A stretch of DNA of 64,000 bases from Cololabis saira (GCF_033807715.1 NC_084590.1:4459577-4523576); one strand, 5' to 3'. Counted from the stretch's first letter, positions 10,031-20,583 are shown. Notes: generated by a model not told the origin, from the sequence alone. Program-made: numbers and translations.

Positions 10031-12119
10031 TACAGTAGATGATCTGAAGTTTATGTTTAATGTTTAGTTAGTTGTTATTTATGTGTAGTTTAGGCATCGG
10101 AATTTATCCTAAGTGTTGTTCAATTATCTTTTAACACTTGTGTAAATAAATTCTAGTTAATTTGAATGAGAGTAGTTGTTTGTGTTTATTTTATATATAT
10201 ATATGTCAGGGCTGCTGGTTGCAAAGGTCTGAACTCGGACTCCTTCCTTCACTGTTATTCTGTAACGCCACTCCTGGCAACAGGCTGGCACGTATGGAAT
10301 AACAGCAATCTTGAGACTGATTTTGCTTTTTAGTCATTATTTTCCTGATAAGTCAGGCGGTGCCCGTTTTGATTCATTCATTTTGATAATTAATTTTAAT
10401 AAGTGATCTTTTTTATTAATTATTAATAACTATCGTAAGACAGTTATTAATAACTCTCTAATAACTGAACCAGCACCCCCTTTGTGGTACAATACCAGCG
10501 TTGGCCAAACGCATCAGTAATTTTTGACTTCGCCATCAAGTCAGCATGTTAAATAATATATTCTGTTGTAAAGGTCTGGTGGCAGCTCTGCAGATATTTC
10601 AGTAGTGATCGACTGAAAGAGCTGGTAGCCAAAGCTAATTCTGATTGACATACAGTGGGTGTGTTCCATTAGCTTCCCGGGCAACATAAATGCACCCTGT
10701 ATGAGGAAACGGAGGCTCCAACACTGCTCTCCATAAACCAATAGGTCACATGACTCAATGCTTCGTCCATTGTCCTATTGTTTTTTTTACAGTCTAAGAT
10801 TGTGACACCTATGACCCTGGTCCTAAAAATTCAATGCACTGGAGCAAAAAAATGCACTGAAATGAAATCAAAGCAAATTTAGGTTTGGGTTAAATATATC
10901 TATGTGCTAGGAGTTATATTTTAAAAATGTTTTTAATATTCACGTAATCATTTTGTTTTTTGCCCCGATTTATCAATATCCTGTCTTTTCATCCGTCCTC
11001 TGCTTCACTTTCATTCCTCCCCTCATATGTGCCTTCTTCCTGATTGTTCCTACCTCATCCTTGCATCTCCTTTATTCTCTCCATAACTCCTCCCTCCCAT
11101 AATCTTCCTCCTTGCCATTCTGGAGGCAAGATGATGAGGCTCTCCAGTGGAATAAGAATTCCTGTATTATCTGATCATCAGAGTTTATTGTAATCCTTGA
11201 CCCTGGCCCTGCATTTCAAACACAGATTGTGGATTAGGGTGCTTAGGTGGCCTATTAGTTTGTGCAGCTGTGCACGTATGTGTATTCCACACTCAACAAC
11301 AGCATTCAAAAAAATAAAATAAAATGAAAAATATCACACATCCATGTTGTGCAATGTGTTGGTGTGTGACTATAACATGTCTCTTTGGCACGGGAGTCAC
11401 GAGTCATCTTACAATAGGCCTTGTTAATTTAAATGTCTTTGTCCACTCATGCATACATGGAGAAAAACTTCTACAGACACTCCGCCCTCGCTCACCACTT
11501 TTAAGGCGAGTGTATCAGTGCATTATTTTTCTTATTCCTCTGTCACACAGCTCTTGTTGTACAAAGACAATCAAAGACTTCAATAAATAAGTGAACTGAG
11601 TTCATACGTGCAAACACTGTGGAAGTATTTTTTGAACGTGAGGACTGATATCAGATGCAACACATGTGGGTCTTGTGAAATAGCACTTTGGACGTCGCCA
11701 AAGCTTGAACACAGTGAAGCCCATTGATGAAGAATACAAAAACTTCAGGGTAATCTTGTCAAAAAATAATGGCAAGAGGAATCTTCTGAGGGGAGGAGGG
11801 CTGCATAGGCCTATAAAGAAATTGTGAAACCGTGTACTGTCACCCAAACCTTTTCTGAAGGGGACTTTGAAGTATGTTTTTCTTCATGCTGCAAGGCATC
11901 ATGTTGCAAATGGGAGGACCAAAACCTTTTACCAGCTGTTTTGAGCTTCTTTGAAACAATTTATTTTTTAAAATATCTACTACTGTAAACGTTGTGGTCA
12001 TGTTTTTTCTTTAATTTTTCATATAAAAGGCCAAGTGGCCCAGTGCTAGACGTATGGTGTGGACTTTTTGTGGATCACACACGCATGTTGATTGGGTAAT
12101 GTATTGTGTCACTTCCTGT
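10031..12119. other. anonymous intergenic sequence
   Basis: AT-rich, with a short TA run at about 10193-10204. I recognise no gene or transposon. A unique-looking stretch around 11110-11240 is noted separately as a possible conserved non-coding element. Confidence 0.4.
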
Positions 12120-12240
12120 TGTTAACAAAGACCCTCGTCTTTGTTATCTGCCTTGATGAAGGCCTACATGGTCGATACATGTTGGCATTTTTTAACTTTT
12201 ACTCAGCCATGATTCAATAAAGGCTTTTTATATTTTTCTA
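12120..12240 (+). mobile_element. retroelement 3' end with GATGAAGGCC...GATAC motif
   Basis: CTTGATGAAGGCC-TACAT-GGTCGATAC (about 12152-12178) precedes a T run, AGCCATGATTCAATAAAGGC and a poly(T/A)-rich end. The same arrangement with GCCGAAAC is common at ends of fish retroelements. The core resembles a decayed hammerhead ribozyme, as found in Penelope-like elements. No coding sequence is attached. Confidence 0.4.
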
Positions 12241-12540
12241 ACTTCTTGAGTGCCTCGGTTTTTCTAAATTGTTTTTCAATCTTTTGGATCCCCATGCCAA
12301 CGAGCACCTGAAGTTCACTTTTCATACACCCAGCAGCACTCCATGCATTTGTAGTTATACTCACTATTTAATAATGTTTGAATTTAATATTGTCGATGTT
12401 GAAGCGCAAAATAAGAGGTATTATTTTAGCAGATGTTTGTCCGATGAAGCTATTGCTAAATTTAGGGAGGCCATTACTCATCTTAGTGGAAAATAGTGAA
12501 GTAATCAAGGCCAGTGGCCTGGGTTCTACCTCTGCCGATG

Positions 12541-12548
12541 TTGATTTC
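12541..12548. repeat. target-site duplication, left (retroposon)
   Basis: TTGATTTC is repeated at 13215-13222 on the other side of the inserted retroposon. The LINE frame is continuous if the insert is skipped. Confidence 0.85.
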
Positions 12549-13214
12549 AAAGGACGGTGTCCTTTGCCGGACACCGGAACCTGCAGGTGGTCGTGGGTGG
12601 CTTGTAGCTTGCATTACGGAGCACAAGTCTTTCCCCGACCCTGCACCCCAACCTGGGACTTGCTGATTGGGCCGGAGCTTCGGGAGCTGTGTGCTGGCCT
12701 GCGGTCCCCACCCCTGGTCATCCCGTTGCTGCCCCCCCCCTTCTCCTCCCTTTTCTCTCTTTTGTCCTGCAGGTGGCCGTGGGTGGCTTGTAGCTTGCAT
12801 TACGGAGCACAAGTCTTTTCCTGACCCTGCACCCCAACCTGGGACTTGCTGATTGGGCCGGAGCTTCGGGAGCTGTGTGCTGGCCTGCGGTCCCCACCCC
12901 CGGTCATCCCGTTGCTGCTTCCACCTGCCTGCTGTGCTGTTGCCGTCCCTGACCCACCAGTCTAGCCCTCGGCAGGAGGGTCCCCCCTGATGAGCCTGGT
13001 CCTGCTCAAGGTTTCTTCCCTCCTAAAGGGGAGTTTTTCCTTGCCACTGTTTGGCTTAAGGTTTTTCTCCCACTAGGGGAGTTTTTACCTGCCATTGTTT
13101 ATGTAATAACTGCTCGGGGGTCATGTTCTGGGTATGGGTCTCTGTAAAGCGTCTAGAGACAACTCTGTTGTATTAGACGCTATATAAATAAAATTGAATT
13201 GAATTGGAATTGAA
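12549..13214 (+). mobile_element. non-autonomous retroposon with L2-like 3' tail
   Basis: 666-bp insert between TTGATTTC duplications. The 5' end starts with two overlapping, mutually exclusive hairpins: AAAGGAC/GTCCTTT and GGTGTCC/GGACACC. The body contains a 186-bp tandem duplication. The 3' end has the family-typical AAGGGGAGTTTTTCCTTGCC block, a stem-loop region (GTAAAGCGTCTAGAGACAAC) and an ATAAATAAAATTGAATTGAA tail. Tail and stem-loop are of the kind used by L2-clade RT to start copying. A minus-strand 5'-truncated copy of the same tail is at 40533-40694. Confidence 0.8.
12581..12952 (+). repeat. 186-bp tandem duplication within the retroposon
   Basis: CTGCAGGTGGTCGTGGGTGG at 12581 recurs as CTGCAGGTGGCCGTGGGTGG at 12767, and the following about 150 bp are almost identical between the two units. 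The units diverge at a C-rich/T-rich patch (12730-12766). Confidence 0.9.
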
Positions 13215-13893
13215 TTGATTTCCTTGCTAGTAACACTTCTGATCTGCTGCACTCAGCTTTAGATGCAGTTGCTCCATTGAGAAGGAGGGTTTCCAAACAT
13301 AGGAGCTTAACTCCCTGGTATAATTCAAATAACCGTATGTTGAAAGAAAACTTGCGTAAAATGGAAAGGAAGTGGTACTCTTGTAAGTCTGTAGACTCCT
13401 ATCGTGAATGGAAAGATAATCTAATAGTATATAAAAAAGCCATTTGCAAAGCCAGAACAGAATATTATTCATCGTTGATAGAGGATAACAAAAGTAACCC
13501 ACGTTTTCTGTTCAGCACTGTAGCCAGGCTATCAAAGAGTCACAATTCTGTTGAGTCGTGCATTCCTGCAGCTCTCAGTAGTGAAGACTTTGAGTTTCTT
13601 TAACAGTAAAATCATGAGAATTAGAGAAGAAATCAACCAGCTGGTTGTGGGCGTTTCTTCAGCTTTAGCGACTTCCCTAGGCTCTGACTTGACTCTAGAC
13701 TGTTTTGATCCTATAGACTTCCTTGAGCTGACCTCACTCGTCAATAGAGCTAAATTAACCACGTGTATGTTAGACCCCATCCCGACTATTCAAAAATGTT
13801 CTTTCTCTTATTGGCATGACAATACTGGACAAGATCAATTTATCCCTAAACTTAGGATGTGTACTACAGGTTTTCAAAGTTGCAGTATTTAAA
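13215..13893 (+). pseudogene. LINE ORF2 linker between endonuclease and RT
   Basis: The frame at 13277-13603 shows LTPWYNSNNRMLKENLRKMERKW, then a YREWKDNL...YKKAICKARTEYYSSLIEDNK block and NPRFLFSTVARLSK. In jockey/L2/Rex-group LINEs this basic, coiled segment joins the endonuclease to the RT. Its upstream part continues across the retroposon insertion at 12549-13214. A stop follows EDFEFL, and the sequence resumes in another frame (13551-13892) up to the solo LTR insertion point. Dead copy. Confidence 0.8.
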
Positions 13894-13898
13894 CCTTT
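13894..13898. repeat. 5-bp target-site duplication, left (solo LTR)
   Basis: CCTTT, repeated at 14337-14341. Confidence 0.85.
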
Positions 13899-13963
13899 TG
13901 TTACGGCCGGCAGAGAACCCAAAAGCAGCACACAGAGCACAAAGTGGTAGTAGTCTGGTTAAC

Positions 13964-13969
13964 TTTATT
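13964..13969 (-). terminator. polyadenylation signal of the solo LTR
   Basis: Minus-strand AATAAA near the 3' part of the LTR. Confidence 0.6.
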
Positions 13970-14181
13970 TCTCAACAGGAGTGAAGAGCAGGCAGGAATG
14001 CATGACCAGGATCAGGCAGGAATCAGTGTCAGGTTCGGAAGACAAGGTCGGGCACCAGAGAGCAGGAGACAAGGTAGAGTCCAGGAACAGGCAGGGTCGG
14101 CAACGGGAGGTCAGGGCAGAGAAAGCTGGAGACTGCATGGCAAAGGAACAATCTGGCAGTGGGCAAAGAGGGGGAGTGGAG

Positions 14182-14190
14182 CTTTTATAC
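14182..14190 (-). promoter_or_regulatory. TATA box of the solo LTR
   Basis: Minus-strand TATAAAAGC about 215 bp upstream, in LTR orientation, of the AATAAA at 13964-13969. Consistent with a core promoter in U3. Confidence 0.6.
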
Positions 14191-14643
14191 TGTCTTGATT
14201 GCTGAGGAGCTGCAGCTGGGAGAGCAGGTGAGTGGAGTGAGTGACGAGGTGGGTGTGGCTGGCAGATGGGGTGAGCATGAGAGAGGGGAGTGGAAAAGTA
14301 CTGAAGGCAGATCAGAGCGGAGGACTGACTATGACACCTTTACTTAAAAAACCTTCTCTTGACCAAGACGTCTTAGCTAATTACAGACCAATTTCCAACC
14401 TTCCATTTGTAGCCAAAATTCTGGAAAAAGTAGCTGCAATTCAGTTATGTGACTATTTGTATAGAAATTATCTGTTTGAAGTCTTTCAGTCAGGGTTCAG
14501 AATGCATCATAGCACAGAGACAGCACTGACTCGAATCACGAATTACCTTATTATGGCCTCAGATAAGGGATTCGTGTCCATACTGGTTCTACTGGACCTC
14601 AGTGCTGCTTTTGACACTGTAGATCATGGCATTTTACTGCACA

Positions 14644-14651
14644 GGTTAGAG
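14644..14651. repeat. 8-bp target-site duplication, left (hAT MITE)
   Basis: GGTTAGAG, repeated exactly at 14868-14875. Confidence 0.92.
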
Positions 14652-14867
14652 CAGGGTTCTCCAACCCTGGTCCTGGAGAGCACCTATCCAGGATGTTTTA
14701 GGTGTCTCCCTGCATGAACACACCTGATTCTAATCAATGGTCGTTATTAACTTGTCATCAAGGTCTGGACAGTTCTGTTGTTGACACAGCTCCTTGTATC
14801 ATGGTGTGCTGAAGTAGGGAAAACATGCTCGATAGGTGCTCTCCAGGACCAGGGTTGGAGACCCCTG
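14652..14867. mobile_element. hAT-type MITE
   Basis: 216-bp element with terminal inverted repeats of about 36 bp: left CAGGGTTCTCCAACCCTGGT, and the complement of the right end CAGGGGTCTCCAACCCTGGT, flanked by the 8-bp duplication GGTTAGAG. CAG ends and an 8-bp duplication are the hAT signature. No coding sequence. Removing it restores the continuity of the host LINE. Confidence 0.95.
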
Positions 14868-16135
14868 GGTTAGAGCATGTTGTTGGGATTAAAGGGACAG
14901 CTCTACATTGGTTTAAATCATATCTATCTGACAGATTCCAGTTTGTTCATGTACATGAGGTTTTCTTCAGAACAGTCAAGGGTCTGTTATGGTGTTCCGC
15001 AGGGTTCAGTGCTAGGGCCAATCTTGTTCAATTTATACATGCAGCCATTGAGAAGTATAATCCAGAATTACGGCATACATTTTCATTGCTATGCTGATGA
15101 TACGCAGCTCTACTTGTCTATGAAGCCAGATGAAACAGATTCGTTAGTTAAACTTCAGGCATGTCTTAGGGACATCAAGGACTGGATGTCCAGAAATTTT
15201 TTTGCTTCTAAATTCAGATAAAAAACAGAGGTTATCATTTTTGTCCAAAGCATTTTTGGAAGGGATTAGATAGTGTTGCGATGGCTTCCAGTGCAACTGT
15301 GAGAAACCTTGGTGTTGTTTCCGACCAGGAATTGTCATTTAAACCATCTATTAATCAGGTTTGTAAAAAAGCATTTTTCCATCTCACTTAATATCGCAAA
15401 GATTAGGAAAATCCTCTTGCAGAGTGATGCAGAAAAACTAGTTCAGGCCTTTGTATCTTCTAGACTAGATTACTGTAATGTGTTATTAGCAGGATGTCCA
15501 AGTGGGAGATGTCTCCAGCTGATCCAAAATGCAGCAGCGTGAGTGCTGACAGGAATCAGCAAGAGAGACCACATCTCTCCAGTGTTAGCTTCGCTCCATT
15601 GGCTACCTGATTCTGAATCCAATTCAAAATTGTATTACTTTCGTATAAAGCCCAAAACGGCTTAGGGCCGCAATATTTGTAAGACCTGATAGTACCTTAT
15701 GTTCCTGGCAGAGCTCTCCGTTCTCAGAGTGCCGGTTTACTCGTAGTTCCTAGAGTATCCAAATGTAGATTTGGAGGGCGGGCGTTCTGCTATCAGGCAC
15801 CATTACTATGGAACCAACTTCCAATCTGGGTTAAGGAGGCTGACACCACCTCCACCTTTAAAAACAAACTTCAAACCTTTCTGTTTAGTAAAGCCTATAG
15901 TTAGTGTTAGTAAACCTCTAGTTAGTGTAAACTCTAGTGTGTTAGAGTCAGTAGTCATAGCTGCAGCTATGACTACGGCTATGGCTGCAGGTGGGCACCG
16001 ACATGATCCACTGGGCGGTGCTTCTCACCCTTGTTCCCTTCTCCTCTTCCATTTTTCATTTATTATAAGTATCCCATAGCCATCATTGTTGTCCATCATT
16101 CTTGTAGTTTGTGGTGCTGCAGCTTGGTTATGGTT

Positions 16136-16480
16136 CTGCGTTAAAGTGACGCCGAGCGAGCGCCGCAGGTTGCCCTGCGACGCGCATCCCCTGACGTGCA
16201 CCTCCCAAAAATTCTAACTACGCGTTGAGGCGACGCAGACCCAACGCAGACCCAACGCAGACCGAGAGGGCTGTGATTGGTTTGCTTGGTAGCAACGCAT
16301 TTCCGGTTCCGGTTCTTGAAGCAGTAGTGAACTTTCAGCGCTCTTTTCTTCGTGTGTGTGATTTTTTTTGGGGTTGTTTTGGTTTTCTACACAATAGTTG
16401 TCCTTATCTCTTTGATTCACTGTGACCTGAAAAACCGGAAGCTAAACAAAATTATCAACTAGCGCTCTGGGGGGGGGGGG
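16136..16480 (+). repeat. probable DNA-transposon terminal region and G run
   Basis: GGTTCTGCGTTAAAGTGACG and a small direct repeat GACGCAGACCCAACGCAGAC (16232-16262) resemble the GGTTCCGCGTTACACCAACG repeat at 25040-25165, a pattern seen at ends of fish DNA transposons. A run of about 13 G lies at 16470-16482. Boundaries are unclear. Confidence 0.4.
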
Positions 16481-16482
16481 GG

Positions 16483-17815
16483 TATTGCATGGAGTGACGG
16501 AGAAAAGGTGTCGCAGCAACAGGCCCTAGGACACTCCGGTGGGGAGTTGATGGGTTGTGGCCATTTGTCTTTCCCATGACACCTTAAAAAATTTCTAAGT
16601 GAGGTAAAATTCCAACTTAGATTGTGTTGGGCCTCCAATGGGTCTCATTTTAGACAGTAGTAAGAGCAGTATACCATTATTTACTGTTTCAGAAGCTGCA
16701 GAAAGGTCAAATATTTAAAAAAATATTTTGGTGTAATGGCAGACAGAGGTCGCAGAGCTGTTGGTCATCCAAGTCAGTCAGTCAATGCAATCAAATATCA
16801 ATAAAATCATTGCAGCCTTAACTATATTTTTCTATAAATGTCCATCCGTTGTTAAAGTTTTTATGTGACAAACTTTGGTTCCACAACAGAATCCATAGAA
16901 TGTTAAATTCTGCTCATTTAAATATCAGCAGCAGGTTGTACATTAAATGCCACTTTTCTGCTAGTTTTTGTTTATTTCATTGCCTTAATACCTTCAAGTA
17001 CCAATAATACAGTAGCGTATTACTTACATTCATGAGGTTGAAGACTAAATAAAATGACAAATTAAGGGTGAAAGAGTGAAGCATTTAATTTACACCCCAG
17101 CTGTATGACTTCCCCAGCTCTCATAAAGCACATTGAATGACCTGAGTGGAGAGAGCAATCCAGCACCACATTCCCACATACACTCACACACCTTATTGAC
17201 ATGTGTGACAACCAATAGTCGGACATTTTTATCAGCTTGTACACCATTCTTACTTTCCCAATAACTGTGACAGCTTTCCATTGAAGTGTGTAAGACAGAC
17301 AGAGGGGGAAAGAAAGAAAAGCATGTGGGAGTTACTTTAAAAACACACACTAACACAGGCCAAATAGTGCAATGGTAAGCCAAATGAGTGAAAGAAAAAT
17401 CACACCTACATGCATAGTGGCAGGCAACGGAAATTTCCCTGCAACCCCAATGACTAGCTATTAATAAACGGAGTAAGGGTTTAATGAAACCAGAACTCTC
17501 TGGAGACAACTCTTCTTTTCTCTTTGCTCGCCCCTCTACCTCCCACTCCCTCTTTCTCCCGCTCACATTTCCGGAGTCACTTTTAAAGGTGTTTTTAAAA
17601 GCAACTCATTAAAGGAACATTTTAGCATTAGTTGTTTTATGTTGTTGTATTTAATGGATGATAACTTTCATTCAACAAATGTATTTTTATCTGAATTGGG
17701 CAACACGTACAGTAAGCAGACCTGTTAACTTCAGCTAGAGCGCTAATTTAAAACTGTTGGGAATCCCTGACGTTCTGTTACCCCGTTCGTTCCAACACTT
17801 GCTGATAATTCACTT
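16483..17815. other. anonymous intergenic sequence
   Basis: No recognisable gene or repeat. Open frames around 17062-17566 are short and overlap, with no domain. Confidence 0.45.
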
Positions 17816-18037
17816 AGTTTCTTTTCACATTCATTGTCTCATTGCTTTTCCAAACGTGCTCTAGTCCTATTTAGGGTCAAACTTTACATATATTAAAGGA
17901 CTATTTGCTTGTGAGTCAAGTGAAATTATACTAAGAAGTATTAAATACATAAAGACATATACCACTGGGTACTGGTTTGCAATAGAAAACAAAACAAAAC
18001 AAAGATTTTAATAAAACTTTCTTTTTGTAGTTGGTTA
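17816..18037 (+). repeat. direct repeat, copy 1
   Basis: AGTTTCTTTTCACATTCATT through to CTTTTTGTAGTTGGTTAG. Closely similar to 18863-19067 with small indels, about 1,047 bp away in the same orientation. Contains (AAAAC)n. Flanks are not duplicated. Not recognised; may be two copies of an unnamed short element. Confidence 0.85.
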
Positions 18038-18862
18038 GGGAAAAAAAACACCTCTTTTACAAAGAGGTGTGTGTCTCATAAATCTTCATCATATTGGTGT
18101 GTGGTCATTTGAACACAGTTAAGCACATTTAATAATAAAATGGTTGGATCTCAAAAGTAGAACAAACTTGAAAAAAAAACTAATTGTAAATGAACTTATT
18201 TTGTTTGCAGTGTCAGTAGTTAGGATAATTTAGAGCTTAAATACAACAGTTTTATTACTTATGTACCCAGTAATGTCTTCAATGTCAACACTAATGAGGA
18301 AGTATTCAAGATAATTTAGTGCCACATATTAGTGTATTTTCCTCAGACAGTATCTTTAAACTAGAGATGATGCCAACAAAAGTGTCCGGACTTTAACCAA
18401 ATATGAACTAATATCTAAATGTTCCTATCGTGTAAAGTTAATCAAGGAATGCAATGTTAGCATCTTTTTAGCAGGGGTGCTCATGCAACTTTTGACGGCC
18501 CAAACTAACGCAGAGTGCTCTTATATAAAACACACAAGAAGAATTCTCACTCAGCACCCAAGTTTCTATCTTATCTACATCTGCTTATTCGTATCAGGGT
18601 CACAGGTATCTGCTGGAGCCGGGACAGGTCGTCAGTCTGTCGCATACAGACAAGCAACCACACTAACTCGCTCTCACTGGCAACTTAAATTTATATCCAA
18701 CAATTTTAATGTTAGAAAACATGATCAAATATTGAGAACGGGACAGTTTTGAGAAGATTTCTGTCATGCATTTGATTATTCCTAATATTTAGTCATGGTT
18801 GTGTGTCATATCTGCAGGCTTGATTGCAGTTTATTTTGTGTATTTTAAAACTTAAGAAATAT
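18038..18862. other. anonymous sequence with one small hairpin
   Basis: Holds a perfect 10-bp hairpin (ACACCTCTTT, loop TAC, AAAGAGGTGT; 18048-18070), otherwise nothing recognisable. Confidence 0.45.
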
Positions 18863-19067
18863 AGTTTCTTTTCACATTCATTGTTAATAGCTTTTCCAAA
18901 CCTGCTCCAGTCCTATTCAGGGTCAAAATTTACATATATTAAAGGACTATTTGCTTGTGAGTCAAGTGAAATTATATTAAGAAGTATATAAAGACTGGGT
19001 ACTGATTTGCAATTGAAAACAAAACAAAACAAAATTTTAAACAAAACTTTCTTTTTGTAGTTGGTTG
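18863..19067 (+). repeat. direct repeat, copy 2
   Basis: Second copy of 17816-18037, shorter by about 17 bp because of internal deletions around the ATTAAATACATAAAG part. Confidence 0.85.
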
Positions 19068-19531
19068 GAAATCTGATTATTATTTTGTAAAGTTCCATTT
19101 AGCTTTTATGGTATATCGATATCTGAGAATTTGTCACGTGACCATTATCTCCCAACACCTGACTGGACTTGAGTGTTTTAACTTCAGAAAACAAAAAGTA
19201 CAACATCCTAGACTGCTCCAGTAAATAATACTGTATGAATGTATATTCATCATTGAAATAATTATACATTTTGAGTCTGAGTTTTTGTTTCACTTGACAT
19301 ATAACCTTTAGCTTCAGGAAACATTTATGTGACATTTATGACAATGTCTTCTGCAGTAACTGAGGAGACATCTACATCAGAAAACACTTGCTTTACCTTG
19401 TAGCCATGACGAATGTTAATAGAAGGTTATGTACAACTTTACCTAAACAGTACATACATATGCCGGACAGTTGTACACGTGCAGGCCTGAGAGGAGTCCG
19501 TCCCCTCTTAGTCCATGTTCCAGACCAGATA
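19068..19531. other. anonymous intergenic sequence
   Basis: Nothing recognisable. Confidence 0.4.
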
Positions 19532-20224
19532 TCAGCACCACTGAAGTGACCAAACTTGCTTATAATTTTTGAAAAGATCCATGTCTGTAGATGATATTTT
19601 GGTATGATAACCTTCCTGAGTGGCAGCTGGATCAGAGTTATCAGCTCATGAAGTTCAGAAAATTACATTTTAGATGCTGGTGCATATCCTGGTTTAGACT
19701 CATGTACAGGAAATCTGTCAATGTTTCACTATATTGTCTTTGGTATCATTTAAAGCATTCATTCAAGCTAAGATGTGGATCTTTCTGACCAACATAGAGG
19801 TCACTGCAGCTCTTTAAACTATAAACAACACACATTTTTACACAATTTTCACCTAAATGATATACTATATTTTATCCCTGTGTCATCTAGGAACAACAGA
19901 GACACAAAATACAAAAACTGGAATACTCACAGGACCATAAGGATCCAGGAAATGTATCACATCTTAGCTTGAATGAATGCTTTAAAGGTCCCCTTTAAAA
20001 TGATACCAAAGACAATATTGTGAAATATTGACGGATATCCCGAGTCTAAACCAGGATATGCAGCAGCATCTAAAATGTAATTTTCTGAAGGGGGTTTTAA
20101 CTTCATGAGCTGATAACTATGATCCAGCTGCCACTCAGGAAGGGTTATCATACCAGAATATCATCTATAGACATGGATCTTTTCAAAAAATTATAAGCAA
20201 GTTTGGTCACCTTGAGTGGTGCTG
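19532..20224. repeat. large inverted repeat (arms ~250 bp, spacer ~180 bp)
   Basis: Left arm 19532-19778 (starts TCAGCACCACTGAAGTGACC) pairs with right arm 19959-20224 (ends GGTCACCTTGAGTGGTGCTG). Shared blocks along the arms include GATCCATGTCTGTAGATGAT, GCATATCCTGGTTTAGACTC and AGCATTCATTCAAGCTAAGA. Arms are imperfect, with small indels. No open frame. Either a foldback-type element or two copies of an unnamed repeat inserted head to head. Confidence 0.85.
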
Positions 20225-20583
20225 ACAAGTGAAATGTTGGACTCTGGCCCCGGGACTATCTGCTCTACTGGAGCACACAACACTGCCATCTAGTGGATCC
20301 TCTCATAACCTCCTGTACTTCTCGTACAGGTGAGCCAGAGTTCTCCCCAACTCCAGCAAGCCCGCTCACGTGCACTCATGCACCAAGAAGCAGTGGTTAC
20401 AGCATGTTTTTGACATTTGGAAGGTTACTTTTCCTCTGCAAGGCACTTATTGGCACTCTTTTGTGACATAAATAAGTAATAGTTTAATTCGGCGTGTAGT
20501 GTTTAAAAATTAATTATGTTCAGGCTGTGATTAACAATGGGCATCCTGGACAAAATATACGTTTTTGATATCTATAGTTCCTT
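20225..20583. other. anonymous intergenic sequence
   Basis: Nothing recognisable apart from a short region of TCTACTGGAGCA-type unique sequence. Confidence 0.4.

Larger units (their letters stand above)
13899..14336 (-). mobile_element. solo LTR
   Basis: 438-bp unit beginning TGTTACGGCC and ending ACTATGACA, so TG...CA on either strand, flanked by the 5-bp duplication CCTTT (13894-13898 and 14337-14341). On the minus strand it has a TATA box (TATAAAAGC, 14182-14190) followed by a polyadenylation signal AATAAA (13964-13969), the order expected in U3-R. No internal retroviral genes remain, consistent with recombination between two LTRs. The parent family is not recognised. Confidence 0.88.
14337..15900 (+). 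pseudogene. LINE ORF2 reverse transcriptase and C-terminal region
   Basis: RT motifs in order: [12 protein letters not shown] (about 14370-14405), [13 protein letters not shown] (first catalytic Asp, about 14590-14630), a hAT MITE at 14652-14867, FKSYLSDR, GSVLGPILFNLYM (about 15005-15045) and HCYADDTQLY (YADD at 15089-15100). Further on are fragments of the C-terminal region ending WNQLPIWVKEADTTSTFKNK (about 15810-15870). The motif set fits L2/Rex/CR1-type LINEs. Frame changes near 14990 and after 15215, plus several stops, make it non-functional. Confidence 0.85.
12400..16140 (+). mobile_element. decayed L2/Rex-like LINE with three nested insertions
   Basis: Pieces of one LINE ORF2 run in order along the plus strand: endonuclease end/linker (12400-12548, 13215-13893), RT (14337-14651, 14868-15215) and C-terminal domain (15215-15900), then a 3' UTR to about 16140. 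Between the pieces lie a retroposon (12549-13214), a solo LTR (13899-14336) and a hAT MITE (14652-14867), each with its own target duplication. Several frameshifts and stops break the frame apart from these insertions. Confidence 0.85.

Noticed and set aside
12378..12824. 148-codon plus frame and 109-codon minus frame across the retroposon junction
   Set aside because: They cross an insertion boundary and a tandem duplication; chance frames in GC-rich retroposon DNA.
17090..17566. 158-codon minus-strand frame as a host gene
   Set aside because: No domain, no splice-site logic, unusual composition, and no neighbouring exon-like sequence; likely chance.
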